A stretch of 64,000 nt of DNA from Polyangia bacterium. GTDB taxonomy: Bacteria; Myxococcota_A; Polyangia; Nannocystales; Nannocystaceae. The stretch covers positions 235,649-299,648 of the forward strand of contig JAUIKS010000014.1 of assembly GCA_030430565.1 (NCBI GenBank), given 5' to 3'. Within the stretch, counting starts at the first letter, position 1. Each line of letters opens with the position of its first letter. Shown piece after piece: positions 1-8,354 of this stretch. A program made the position numbers and the translations under genes. The notes under the pieces are model-generated. The model was not told the origin of the DNA, searched no databases, and saw nothing but the letters and a program-made list of their open reading frames with translations.

Positions 1-423
1 CGCCGAGCTCGAGGTCTCGCGGGCCGACGCGCCGGCGCAGCAGCCGGCGACCCGCGAGCCTCCCGGCGGTCCAGGCGACGCCCAATACAGACGGCTTCTC
101 GGTGCTCATAAAATACGTATGACCACTTTAGGCAAATTGGTCAAATGGGAAAAGGGCGCAAAAATTTGGGAGTATGCTCAGGTAGGGCGCTGCTCTGAGC
201 GACAGCGAACCTCATGCCGGCGGCCCGCCGCCGGCGTAGTTACCTGTCCTCACGGACATCTCCGCCCACCAACCGATTCGTCATCGGGCAGGCGGCGCTC
301 GAGGCCGCGCGCGAGACGATGCACGCGCGACGTCGAGCCCCTCGAGGTGGGGCCGAACCTCGTCGCTCGATCGCTGCGGCGGAGCAACGTGATGCGTCAC
401 CGCCCCGCGAGGGGTCGTTACGA
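1..423. other. No convincing gene at the left edge
   Basis: A reading frame is open from base 2 through 583 on the plus strand, but its translation is Arg/Pro-rich after about 190 and antisense to the membrane-protein gene that ends at 424. I see no domain in it. Bases 108-185 are clearly more AT-rich than the surroundings, which would suit an intergenic or promoter region or the degraded tail of a gene whose start lies outside the window. Confidence 0.4.
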
Positions 424-825
424 TCAGGCGAAGAGCGACACAAGGCAGACCCCGGCCATCACCAGCAGCACCACGCCCGCGCCCTGGAACCCGCGGTCGC
501 CTTTGGACTCCGCCATCGATAGGGAGCGCAGGCCGATCGCGGGACACAGCAGCGACGCCGTGATCTTTAGGCTCAGGAGGTAACCGTAGATCGTGAGCGC
601 CACGGCTGGTCCCGACCACACCTGATGAAACGTGATGATCGTGATGGCTGGCCACAGCTCGAGCGAGAAGCTTCGGGTGATGACCCCGGGCGGCCCCTCG
701 CCGTGGAGGCGCGTGAAGAACACGCGCCACATGGCGGGCTGGATGATGTGGGACAGCCCCATCAGGACAAAGGCCAAGGCGAGCAGCGCCTCGACGGCGG
801 CGGCGCTTTCGGGTGTGGTCAACAT
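424..825 (-). CDS. Small integral membrane protein (133 aa), last gene of a TetR operon
   Basis: The protein starts at MLTTPESAAAV and has about four hydrophobic stretches: near residues 11-28 (LLALAFVLMGLSHII), 50-70 (ELWPAITIITF), 75-95 and the last 20 residues (VVLLVMAGVCLVSLFA). The longer frame upstream would add 60 Arg/Pro-rich residues that overlap the preceding gene, so I reject it. The start overlaps the end of the 68-residue membrane protein by seven bases, which implies translational coupling in one operon with the TetR regulator at 1022-1597. No function is recognised. It resembles small DoxX- or DUF-type membrane proteins only in size and topology. Confidence 0.72.
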   Translation of the reverse strand: MLTTPESAAAVEALLALAFVLMGLSHIIQPAMWRVFFTRLHGEGPPGVITRSFSLELWPAITIITFHQVWSGPAVALTIYGYLLSLKITASLLCPAIGLRSLSMAESKGDRGFQGAGVVLLVMAGVCLVSLFA

Positions 826-1025
826 CGGGGAGCTCCGGAGGTTTGAGCGTGGTAGCGACGAAGGATCCGCGCCGTGAGGGCGAGGGCGAGGCCGACGCCC
901 ACAGCAGCCGGGAACATCCACAAGAGACCGCGCTCGCGCAGCCAGGCGCCGATCGTGAGCACCAGCGACCACTTGATCACCAGGTATCCGACCAGCAGGA
1001 GCCAACGACGGCGGCCGGCGGTCAC
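819..1025 (-). CDS. Very small membrane protein (68 aa)
   Basis: Two hydrophobic segments are visible, WLLLVGYLVIKWSLVLTIGAW (about residues 8-28) and LLWMFPAAVGVGLALALTA (about 34-52), followed by a basic tail. The ATG overlaps the stop of the upstream TetR gene (1022) in an ATGA-type junction, and the end overlaps the start of the next membrane protein. The tight packing is the main evidence that this short gene is real. With its neighbours it forms a regulator plus two membrane proteins. TetR proteins often control adjacent transport or membrane genes, so the pair may be a target of that regulator. No family is recognised. Confidence 0.65.
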   Translation of the reverse strand: MTAGRRRWLLLVGYLVIKWSLVLTIGAWLRERGLLWMFPAAVGVGLALALTARILRRYHAQTSGAPRC

Positions 1026-1597
1026 GCGCCCTCCGAGTCCAGGACAGCCTGCAGCAAGCGCTCGACGAGCGGCCCCGCTGGCGTGGGATGGGGGGACAGC
1101 GCGCGCTGCGTGAGGATGCCCAGCAGGCTCACTTGGAAGAAGCGGGCCTCGAGCGCCGGCTCGGCCCGCTCCGCGAACAGCGAGATCCAGTCCTTAGAGG
1201 CAGGTGTTATGAATCCGCCCGCGAGCTCCCGGATGGTGTCGTCTGTCAGCGCGCGAAGATAGAGGCGAAACCGCGACGGGTTCGCGTCGGCGTCAGCCGC
1301 GATCGCGCGCGCCCACCAGCGCAGCCTGTCCGCCGCCTCGAGCCCCGACGGCAGCTGCTTCGCCAGCGCGGTCATGTGCTCGATTCGCGTGGCGAGGACC
1401 GCGGCGATGAGGTCGCGCTTGGTGGGAAAATAGTGATGGACGAGGCCCTTTGAGCTCCCGGCCCGACGCGCGATCGAGGCGATCGAGGCGTTCTTGAAGC
1501 CAACCTCAGCGAACAATTCGAGCGCGGCCTCCAGCACGCGTCGTCGCCCTTCATCGCGTTGACGTTGCCGCTGACTGGTGTTGTCGGAGGCGCTCAC
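1022..1597 (-). CDS. TetR/AcrR-family transcriptional regulator
   Basis: The N-terminal third (about residues 13-60) is a typical TetR helix-turn-helix: RRRVLEAALELFAEVGF, then ASIASIARRAGSSKGLVHHY and FPTKRDL. The rest is a helical ligand and dimerisation domain (191 aa in all, usual for the family). I place the start at a GTG at 1597 (VSASDNTSQ). The frame stays open upstream to 1693, but that would put an operator-like palindrome inside the gene. The gene leads an operon with two small membrane proteins overlapping end to end. It probably represses its own operon through the palindrome just upstream. The inducer is unknown. Confidence 0.9.
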   Translation of the reverse strand: MSASDNTSQRQRQRDEGRRRVLEAALELFAEVGFKNASIASIARRAGSSKGLVHHYFPTKRDLIAAVLATRIEHMTALAKQLPSGLEAADRLRWWARAIAADADANPSRFRLYLRALTDDTIRELAGGFITPASKDWISLFAERAEPALEARFFQVSLLGILTQRALSPHPTPAGPLVERLLQAVLDSEGA

Positions 1598-1611
1598 GGG
1601 TCGAGTATAGC

Positions 1612-1635
1612 CACTGACTGAACGACCGGTCAATG
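1612..1635. promoter_or_regulatory. Candidate TetR operator
   Basis: An imperfect palindrome centred between 1623 and 1624 has arms CA-TGAC and GTCA-TG around a C-G centre (TGAC at 1615-1618, GTCA at 1629-1632). The TGAC...GTCA layout with about ten bases between is common for TetR-family operators. It lies 15 bases upstream of the chosen start, where a repressor would block transcription. Binding is inferred. Confidence 0.5.
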
Positions 1636-1723
1636 AGTTTTTATGCGCGAGAACGACCCCGCACCCGATGTCGTTTCGCGGCTCCACCGACATCCTCGCG
1701 CGCGTGGTGCTCGCGCGCGACGC

Positions 1724-2581
1724 CTAGATTGACCTGATGAGGGCCCAGCCGAGCAGGCCGAGCAGACCGAGCAGCGCGAGCGCCATCACCACCAACACGG
1801 CCGGCAGCTTCGCGGCGAGCACCGGCAGTAAACGCTGGGGTCGAAAGCGCTCCCAGACATCGGCCTTCCGGAACGAGGGCCGCTGCTTCATGGCGCGATA
1901 CCAGCGGGTTAACTCAGGCCGCCCCTCCAACGGCGCCTCTCCTCGCATCCGCGAGCGCCCCACGGTGATGGTCCAGACGACATCGGCGATGCTGTAGCCT
2001 GCGCCGACGAATTCGCGACCCAGCAGGTGCGCGTCCAAGGCGTCGAGGGCTGCGCCTAGCTGCTTCTGTAAGTTGCGGTGAAGCTCGGGGTCCGCGGTGC
2101 CCCGCAGGAAGTCTTCGATGTCGTGGATCTTATTGTCGTAGGCCTCTGTCAGCTCGGTCGGCGCCGACCGCCGCTGCTTTCGCAACGCGGCGAGCCGCCG
2201 CTCGTTCCCCCAGCGACCCACCCGTCGAAGCCGAGGTGACCCATAGGCCAGCAACCGCTCGGGTAGATCGTAGGCCCGCTCGACCCACTCGTCGACGAGC
2301 TCGCGCTCACGTGGCTCTTCGGGGATGAGCCTCGGTCCGTCGAAGAGCTCGTCCAGCTGGCTTAAGATCTCACGGGAGTCGGGCAAGCTCGTCCCGTCGA
2401 CCACGAGCGTCGGCACGGTCCCGCCATGGTTCAGGCGCATATACCAAGGCTGGTACGACTCGCACATAGGCGGGCCCGCCATCACGTAGATCGATTCGAA
2501 GTCGACGCCTTTCTCAACGAGCCCGAGGCGGGCGACCTGGCTGTAGAATGAAGGGGGCACGTGGTAGAGGGTGGCGACCAT
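1724..2581 (-). CDS. Glutathione S-transferase-like protein with C-terminal membrane anchor
   Basis: From MVATLYHVPPSFYSQVARLGL the first 80 residues form a thioredoxin-like GST N-terminal domain, including the cis-Pro motif GGTVPTLVVDG and the following DSREIL. A helical GST C-domain follows, with SIADVVWTI near residue 205. The last 25 residues (AVLVVMALALLGLLGLLGWAL) are a strong membrane segment followed by only a few residues, so the enzyme is probably tail-anchored with the catalytic part in the cytoplasm. GDAP1-like GSTs have the same order. The frame extends upstream to 2689 but that addition lacks GST features. Substrate is unknown. Confidence 0.82.
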   Translation of the reverse strand: MVATLYHVPPSFYSQVARLGLVEKGVDFESIYVMAGPPMCESYQPWYMRLNHGGTVPTLVVDGTSLPDSREILSQLDELFDGPRLIPEEPRERELVDEWVERAYDLPERLLAYGSPRLRRVGRWGNERRLAALRKQRRSAPTELTEAYDNKIHDIEDFLRGTADPELHRNLQKQLGAALDALDAHLLGREFVGAGYSIADVVWTITVGRSRMRGEAPLEGRPELTRWYRAMKQRPSFRKADVWERFRPQRLLPVLAAKLPAVLVVMALALLGLLGLLGWALIRSI

Positions 2582-2775
2582 AGGGGCGCTCCGGGGCGCG
2601 GTGATTCGATGGCCCGCGATGCGCAGGCACCCGAGAGCGTCGGCTGTCCGCGAGTTCCTAGCAAGCACAGTCTCCAACACGACCTTCACGCGGGGGAGTC
2701 GTCGGTCGACCCACGTCCATCGTGCTCGCTGGTCGACCGCGCCGACTCGCGCAAGATTCGCTATCGTGGCCAGCG

Positions 2776-4005
2776 ATGGGTGAACGCTGGCAAGTCACGC
2801 AGGAGCGCCTCGCGGTCCGGGGGCGGCTCCCCTTCATGCCGCCGACGTGCGCAGCGCTGTTAATCGATCACGGGCGCTGGTCGGTCGAGGAGGCGCTCGC
2901 GCGTACCCGTCGCCCGCGCGGCGACTGGCGCCCGAGGGTGCTCGAGACGCTCGCTGCGCGACTCGATCAAGCCGCCATCGAGCGTTTGCTCGCGGATGAG
3001 CGCGCGCTGCCCCAGCCGCTCTGGATCGAGAGCGCTCCGGGCTTCGCCGGGCTGTTGCTGCGGCTCGGCGAGCTCGCCGGGCCTGCGCGCGCGCTCACGG
3101 CCTGGCGCGCGCTGCCCGACTCGGTGCGCGTGCTGTTGGCGCCGACGGCGGTCACGCTCGCGCGCGCGGCTGGTGACGCCGCGGCGCTCCCCCGGATCGT
3201 TGAGCACGCGGTCGAACACGCAGGGCTCTGTGATCGCGTCGTCGAATCCGCCGAGATCCTGTTCGGGTTATTGCCCCTCGCGCCGGCGCCGCGCCGTGTT
3301 GCGATCATCGACGCGACGATCGAGCGCGTCTACGACGAGGACTTCCCGATCACCGCCGCGCATTGGCGCTCGATCGCTGCGGTCGACATGCCGCGGGCGC
3401 GCGCGGTCGCCTACCGCGAGCGGCTCGCGTATCCGCGGGCTTGGCGGCTCGCGGCGATCTCTTGGCACCTCAGCGGCAGCGCGCGGGAGCGGGCGCTCGC
3501 GGACTGGCTCGTGGCCTGCGAGGAGCTCGTCGCCGACGGCTTCTCGCTGCGGGGAAACGTGATCCCGACGCCGCTGCCGCCGGTGCTCTTGGCTTCGACC
3601 CTCGAGCTGCTCCGGCGACGCGCCCACGGGCTCGATCGAGCGTACGTCCTGCTCGCGCTCGCGCCGGCGCACCCCGAGCTGCGCGACGAGGCCGCGCACG
3701 CCGTCGCGCGGATCCATCGACTCCACCGCGCGCTCGCATGGATCCTCCACGACGCGAGCTTCGATCCGGCGGGGCGACGCGCTCGTGCTCGTGAGTGCGT
3801 CGCTACGCTCCGCGGGACGTCGCTCTGGGCGCGCGTACGAGGTGACCCCGAGGACTTCTGGAACCTGCAGCGCGCGTGGCTTGGGTGGGAGGCCGAGACG
3901 CTCGCGCGCGCCGAGTGGTGCGCGCGCGCGATAGCGATGCTCCCGCTCGAGGCGGCCGCGCCGGCGCTCGACGGGCTGCTCGAAGACCTCGCGCGAGGGC
4001 GATAG
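2776..4005 (+). CDS. Hypothetical alpha-helical protein (409 aa)
   Basis: The product is rich in Ala, Leu, Arg and Glu, with repeated helical units such as LETLAARLDQAAIERLLADE and AARALTAW-like turns, suggesting a HEAT- or TPR-like solenoid, but I cannot assign a family. I chose the ATG at 2776 (MGERWQVTQERL), because a TATCGT hexamer ends nine bases upstream of it and the preceding 18 residues look non-coding. It converges on the CHAT gene at 4013, with only seven bases between the two stop codons. No signal peptide or membrane segment is visible, so the protein is likely cytoplasmic. Confidence 0.7.
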   Translation: MGERWQVTQERLAVRGRLPFMPPTCAALLIDHGRWSVEEALARTRRPRGDWRPRVLETLAARLDQAAIERLLADERALPQPLWIESAPGFAGLLLRLGELAGPARALTAWRALPDSVRVLLAPTAVTLARAAGDAAALPRIVEHAVEHAGLCDRVVESAEILFGLLPLAPAPRRVAIIDATIERVYDEDFPITAAHWRSIAAVDMPRARAVAYRERLAYPRAWRLAAISWHLSGSARERALADWLVACEELVADGFSLRGNVIPTPLPPVLLASTLELLRRRAHGLDRAYVLLALAPAHPELRDEAAHAVARIHRLHRALAWILHDASFDPAGRRARARECVATLRGTSLWARVRGDPEDFWNLQRAWLGWEAETLARAEWCARAIAMLPLEAAAPALDGLLEDLARGR

Positions 4006-4012
4006 CGCTCTC

Positions 4013-5650
4013 CTACTTCGCGTCATTCGCTTTGCAGATCACCAACGAATCCTCCACCGTTTGTTGCGGGCACCACGTCTCCAGCGACCATATGAACCCG
4101 GGCTCCCCGTACTCGCTCTTCGCGTCAATCGCTGCCTTTTTTGTGCTGTAGGGGCCGAGCGCGAGCTTGTAGGTGCCGTCTTTCTTGTAGATAAAGGCCT
4201 TATAATTCGCGTTGACGGCTTTCTTCAGCTCCCACTCCGCGCGGGCTAGCGTCTTGTCGGTCGAGATCTGCGCGACCCAGCCTTGTTTGGGGGGTGGGGG
4301 CTCGTCCTGCGTCGTCGCGCCCCCGCTGGTCGCGCCTGATTCGCTCTCGCTACCGGATGCGCTCGACTCCGAGCCACCGCTCACAATCGGGTGACATCCT
4401 CCGCGCATAATGAGAAATAGCGTGAACGCAGCGAGCAATATCGTCGCTACGATCACCACGATCCACGCACGATTCGGAGGATCGCGGTCTCGCACCGGCT
4501 CTGGCACTAGCACTGGCGCTGGCGCTGGCTTTGGCTCTGGTACTGACTCCGGCTCGGGTGCTGGCTCCGGCTCCGGCTCCGGCTTCGGCTCCGGGAACAG
4601 CGGCGTCGAGTCCCCGTTCTCGACGCGCGCGTAGTACTGCATGATGGATCCACCCGGCAGGCTCTTGGCCGCGAGAAACGCTCGCTCGAGGCTCAGCCTC
4701 TCCACGAGAAGCGCGCGGTACAGCCCATCCGCGAAGATCTCGGAGTCCGACGCCGAGAGCAGATACCGGGGGGCGATCACGGCCTGAAAATTTCGATCGT
4801 GCAGGGTTAAGGCCATGCTGCCCCCCGGCTCCCTGGCGCCGTCGCCCGCCGAGCAGACCGAGAGCACGATCAGCTTGAGCTGGTGAACGAAGCGGTGGAT
4901 CGAATCCGCGAACCGACCGGCGCCGACCGACACGACCTCTCGATCCTCGTCGAGCAGGCGAAGCTGGTCTCCTACGGGGTGTGACTCCGCGCCGTGACAG
5001 AGCACGTGTAGTACGTCGAAGGGGCGCTCCGCGCCCGCGAGCGTTCGCGTGATCGACTCGAGCGAGGCGTTGTCCAGCACCTGAAGGCACTCCTGGGGAT
5101 CGAAGCCGGCGGCACGCGCCGCGCGGTGAATCGCGCGTCTATGCTCGTTGACCCAGCTTGGCTTTACATCGGCGCACACCAGCAGGATCTGCGGGGGTAC
5201 GCGACCCTGCGTGACATCAGGCTGCTCGCGCGCGCCGGTGCTACAACGAACGAGCACGTTTGTGCTTCCCCCCACGGTCTGGGTCTTACTGAGTCGAAGT
5301 AGCTCCCACGGCAGCGAGAATACACGCTCGTCGTCCGCGACGATGTTGAGGTGAACGATATCATCGCCGTGATTGTTCAGGATCCGCTGGCGCAACTCGC
5401 CCCATTTCGTGACCTTGACGAAGCGCTCCATCGTCTCGGACATCTCGATCGCCGCCGCTTCGTCGTGCGCGTCTTCGTTTGGCGAGACCTCCATTAATGA
5501 CGCGATCGTCGCGTGAACCTCCTTCCAGCCCAGGGTCGTGTGCACCGGCTCAAATGGCGTCTGTCCCTCGTAAATCACCACCTCGTACTCGACGAGCTCA
5601 GCGCGACGAGCGACTGTCCTGAACTTGATCGAGATGTTTACGATCTGCAC
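4013..5650 (-). CDS. CHAT caspase-like protease fused to a transmembrane segment and a SPOR domain
   Basis: Residues ~150-340 form a CHAT (caspase-like) domain, with the probable catalytic dyad His219 in VLHVLCHGAES and Cys266 in IVLSVCSAGDG, each preceded by the expected hydrophobic strand. Residues 353-390 are a Pro/Glu linker (PEPKPEPEPEPAPEPE). A single membrane segment covers ~395-415 (WIVVIVATILLAAFTLFLIM), followed by a Ser/Gly/Glu linker. Residues ~457-527 look like a SPOR domain (GWVAQISTDKTLARAEWELK ... YKLALGPYSTKKAAIDAK). SPOR domains bind denuded peptidoglycan, so the predicted layout is protease in the cytoplasm and cell-wall sensor in the periplasm. The gene is monocistronic. 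Its start is a GTG. The repeated linker codons at 4499-4603 are low-complexity DNA. Confidence 0.85.
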   Translation of the reverse strand: MQIVNISIKFRTVARRAELVEYEVVIYEGQTPFEPVHTTLGWKEVHATIASLMEVSPNEDAHDEAAAIEMSETMERFVKVTKWGELRQRILNNHGDDIVHLNIVADDERVFSLPWELLRLSKTQTVGGSTNVLVRCSTGAREQPDVTQGRVPPQILLVCADVKPSWVNEHRRAIHRAARAAGFDPQECLQVLDNASLESITRTLAGAERPFDVLHVLCHGAESHPVGDQLRLLDEDREVVSVGAGRFADSIHRFVHQLKLIVLSVCSAGDGAREPGGSMALTLHDRNFQAVIAPRYLLSASDSEIFADGLYRALLVERLSLERAFLAAKSLPGGSIMQYYARVENGDSTPLFPEPKPEPEPEPAPEPESVPEPKPAPAPVLVPEPVRDRDPPNRAWIVVIVATILLAAFTLFLIMRGGCHPIVSGGSESSASGSESESGATSGGATTQDEPPPPKQGWVAQISTDKTLARAEWELKKAVNANYKAFIYKKDGTYKLALGPYSTKKAAIDAKSEYGEPGFIWSLETWCPQQTVEDSLVICKANDAK

Positions 5651-5677
5651 GGATTGAACGTATCATGACGTGATACG
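5651..5677 (-). promoter_or_regulatory. Promoter and palindromic operator of the CHAT gene
   Basis: On the minus strand a TACGTT hexamer (5662 to 5657) ends six bases before the GTG start at 5650. There is no Shine-Dalgarno sequence, so the transcript may be leaderless. A perfect inverted repeat, CGTATCA-TGACG-TGATACG (5659-5677), overlaps this hexamer, in the position of a repressor site. The repressor is not identified. Confidence 0.55.
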
Positions 5678-5824
5678 GGAATCGTCGCGGGATGCGGTCG
5701 ATATCATCGCGCCGCGCGGATCCGCGAGTCAGGTGAGTCAGGTGAACGAGCGCGGACCTTGGTCGCCGCCGAGAACCACGAGTGGTCGCGCGCGGCGTGA
5801 GCTCGGGAGTCACGTCACGGTACG

Positions 5825-6129
5825 TCAAGGCTTCGGCGCCGCGGCACCTCGTACCTCGCGCAGCATGACGACCAAGCCCCAGGTCGCTGGGAGCAGCGGC
5901 AGGGCGGCCGTCCACACGCCGGGGAAGGAGTGGAAGGTGCCAACAGCCCAACGCTTGAGCAGCAGGATGGCGCCGGTGAGCCACATCGCCGGCGCGAGGA
6001 GAGGAAAGAGCTAGAGCACCAACCCGCCGGTCGAGGCGAAGGCGAAGATCATCGCCGGCAGCGGGCCGCCCAACCAAAATAGCCGGCGCTGACGAAGGCC
6101 GCGATCAGGGGGACGACGACGGACGCCAT
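5825..6129 (-). pseudogene. Degraded small membrane-protein gene (frameshift plus in-frame stop)
   Basis: Starting at an ATG (6129) the minus strand reads MASVVVPLIAAFVSAGYFGW, then shifts frame near 6075 into GGPLPAMIFAFASTGGLVL. It meets a TAG at 6011-6013 and continues in the same frame with LFPLLAPAMWLTGAILLLK and on to VVMLREVRGAAAPKP and a stop at 5825. Together the pieces make a plausible ~100-residue protein with three hydrophobic helices. Two independent lesions suggest true decay rather than one sequencing error. The parent function is not recognised. It lies next to a truncated kinase gene, so this stretch looks like a zone of gene loss. Confidence 0.5.
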
Positions 6130-6223
6130 CCGGCGCCTGTGACCCGGAAGACGACGAGTAGGAGGAGGCACAGAGCGAGAACATCCCGCGTGCACCTCCG
6201 AAAATCGCAACGATTCTTCGCTC

Positions 6224-6475
6224 TTAGCTTAGAAGGCCCGAGTAGGCCGAGAACACCACGCCCATGCCGCCGCGCCCGAGCACCCGGAGGACGACGTAGC
6301 GCCCGAGCCGGCCCTCCCCGTCGCTGCGTTCGAGGCGCGTTGCGAGCGTAGGCGCGCCGAGTGGCGGCCGGGCGGTGAGGCCGGGTGAGAGCACGCGCGT
6401 CTCATCGCCCGTGGTCATCGCGAGCATGCGCGTCGCGGAGCTGTGCACGCTCTGTGGAGGGGGCTCTTTGGACAT
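6224..6475 (-). pseudogene. Truncated Ser/Thr protein kinase (N-terminal fragment)
   Basis: The 83-residue frame has a kinase-type leader and then residues 57-78, GRLGRYVVLRVLGRGGMGVV, the first strand and glycine-rich loop of a Hanks-type kinase. Right after FSAY, where the family continues to the VAIK lysine, the frame changes to SGLLS and stops. No VAIK, HRD or DFG motif follows in any minus-strand frame down to 6130. The break near 6240 therefore looks like a deletion junction, and the fragment cannot be an active kinase. Confidence 0.7.
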
Positions 6476-6569
6476 GTCTGTGAAGACACGATTATTACAC
6501 CGAGCCGCGCGCGCCGGGTGACCGCCGCTCGTCGCGGCCGACGCCAGGGCGTGAGGCGTGTGACCACGC

Positions 6570-7073
6570 TCAGAATTGCGCGGCGAGCTCGAGGCCGACC
6601 CGCTGCGGCGTCAGCACGGGGCGCAGCTGGAGGCGCCGGCGCGCGCGCGCGGTCGGCCGTCGCCCGGGGGGAGGGTCGATGCCTGCGGAGAGCAGGACGA
6701 TGGTCAACCCCCCGGCGATCAGCAGGCCGGCGGTCAGCCCCGAGGTGATCGCGAGGGTCCGCATGGTCTTGGCGCGCGCGTGGGCCTCCGCGGCGAGGGC
6801 GAACTCCGCGTCGGTGAGCGGGCGCGACTGGGCCTTGGCGCGCTCGACGAGCTGCCAGATGTGGGCGCCGGCGCGCTCTTTCTCGGCGACGCCGAGCGAC
6901 ATCGGCAGACACAGCAGGGCGCCTACGCCGGTGATGAAGCCGCCGGCGACGCGGAGCTGCGCGCCGTCAGAGAGCGCGGGCGCGGCCCTCGGCGGCTCGC
7001 TCGCCCGCGCGTCTCGAGGGAGCTGCTGCGCGAGCGCGAGGGCGAGCAGGAGCGGGAGCGTTCGACCGCGCAC
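6570..7073 (-). CDS. Hypothetical exported or membrane protein (167 aa)
   Basis: The protein begins with a signal peptide (MRGRTLPLLLALALAQQLPRD, likely cut after DARA or ASE). Two further hydrophobic segments follow, GGFITGVGALLCLPMSLGV (about residues 44-62) and LAITSGLTAGLLIAGGLTIV (about 107-128), and an Arg-rich tail. Such short two-helix proteins are frequent beside lipoproteins in myxobacteria, but I know of no function. The start is a GTG at 7073 with a TACCAT hexamer six bases upstream. It lies downstream of the larger hypothetical gene at 7107-8354 but has its own promoter-like sequence. Confidence 0.6.
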   Translation of the reverse strand: MRGRTLPLLLALALAQQLPRDARASEPPRAAPALSDGAQLRVAGGFITGVGALLCLPMSLGVAEKERAGAHIWQLVERAKAQSRPLTDAEFALAAEAHARAKTMRTLAITSGLTAGLLIAGGLTIVLLSAGIDPPPGRRPTARARRRLQLRPVLTPQRVGLELAAQF

Positions 7074-7085
7074 GCGCGGATGGTA
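7074..7085 (-). promoter_or_regulatory. Candidate -10 element for a leaderless gene
   Basis: On the minus strand TACCAT (7085 to 7080) is followed by six bases and then the GTG start at 7073. With a normal -10 to +1 distance, transcription would begin at the start codon itself. No Shine-Dalgarno sequence is present. No clear -35 element is seen. Confidence 0.45.
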
Positions 7086-7106
7086 CTCGAGGGGCCGCCT
7101 TGGCGC

Positions 7107-8354
7107 TCACGCGGGGAGCCGCGCCTCGACGTCGGCGAGCAGGCGCTGAAGCTCCGTCTGGATGTCGCGCAGCAGGGCGGCGTCGGGGGGCTGTGAGAAC
7201 GCGAGCCAGAGCTGCTGGGGCTCGATGTGGTCGCTCTGCGGCGAGAACCGGACCCGGGCGGGGCCGGCGTCCTCGGACGGGATCGGCGCCCACAGGCCGG
7301 GGATCCACAGGCGCTCGCCGTTGACCCACAGCTCGCGCAGCGCGTCGTCGTAGGGCGCGAGTCGCCAGCGCTCGCGGTTTGTTTGTTCGAGCGCTTGGAA
7401 CTCGCGCTGCAGGTCGCGGGCGAGGGCGTTGAGATGCCGCGTCGCCGTCGCGTGCCAGCGGCGCTGCTGCTCGTGCGCGGGCTCGTCGTAGTAGGCCGCG
7501 GTCGCGCGGACCGTCAGCGCGAAGCACTCGCCGCGCGCGCGCAGCCGCTCGAGCTCGACGTCCTCGGGTGGCGTGAGGGTCATGTCGCGGTTGGGGCGGC
7601 TGCCGTACAGCGATCGTCGGTAGCAGCGCGACGCGGGGTCGATGACCGCGCGCGCGCGGCCCGGGTCGACGTAGTCTTGGAGCGGCCCCAGCGAGCGCTC
7701 CCAGCCGAAGGTCCGCGCGATCGCGGGGCCTGGCTGGCAGTAGAGCGTGTGGTCGAAGTCGGCGCGCGCGGGCGCGGTCCCGTCGTGCACGTGCACGGTC
7801 GGGAAGAACAGCGTCGCGGGGTCGCGGCGCGGGAACGAGAACGCCATCGGGTGCACGGTCTGCCGTCGGCGCCCGAGCAGGCGCCCGAGCAGCCCGGCGC
7901 GCGGGCGCAGCTTGAACACCGCGAAGCCGTAGTCGCGGTACTGTGGGAGGCTGTCCCAAGCGTCAGGCGCGAGCTGAAACCGCGGGTCGAGGCGATCGAG
8001 GTCGGCGCGCGTCGGCGCGAAGGAGGCTTCGAAGCGGCCGACACGGTGCACGGTGAGCCTGGGGCGAGACTCCGGCGCCGCGGCCAGCATCCCGCGCCCG
8101 CGGCTCAGCGCGACCGCGGGGGGCGGGAAGGCGGCCGCGAGGTCGCGGAAGAAGCGGGCGTAGCCCTCGAGGTCGATGAACTCGACCGCGCGCTCGTCGA
8201 CGCCCGGCGGGACCGGCAGCGGCAGGATCATCGCCAGCTCCTCGTCGGCGTCGAGGTTCATGCTGTAGACGAGCAGCTGGCGCGCGCGCGCGAGCTCGCG
8301 GGCGAAGATCGAGGTGCTCGAGACGTGGCGGACGGGGCGCGAGAAGCAGCACAT
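7107..8354 (-). CDS. Conserved hypothetical protein (415 aa, MCCFSRPV start)
   Basis: I start the protein at MCCFSRPVRHVSSTSIFARE. The Cys-rich opening looks like a conserved N-terminus, and the 32 residues before it look non-coding. The body is soluble, with no signal peptide or membrane helix, and shows patches such as LLVYSMNLDADEELAMILPL, FPTVHVHDGTAP and DFDHTLYCQPGP. A His/Asp-rich region near the middle might bind metal, but I cannot name catalytic residues. I have the impression of a widespread uncharacterised family, but give no function. The gene lies upstream of the small exported protein and downstream of the beta-lactamase-like gene, all on the minus strand. Confidence 0.72.
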   Translation of the reverse strand: MCCFSRPVRHVSSTSIFARELARARQLLVYSMNLDADEELAMILPLPVPPGVDERAVEFIDLEGYARFFRDLAAAFPPPAVALSRGRGMLAAAPESRPRLTVHRVGRFEASFAPTRADLDRLDPRFQLAPDAWDSLPQYRDYGFAVFKLRPRAGLLGRLLGRRRQTVHPMAFSFPRRDPATLFFPTVHVHDGTAPARADFDHTLYCQPGPAIARTFGWERSLGPLQDYVDPGRARAVIDPASRCYRRSLYGSRPNRDMTLTPPEDVELERLRARGECFALTVRATAAYYDEPAHEQQRRWHATATRHLNALARDLQREFQALEQTNRERWRLAPYDDALRELWVNGERLWIPGLWAPIPSEDAGPARVRFSPQSDHIEPQQLWLAFSQPPDAALLRDIQTELQRLLADVEARLPA

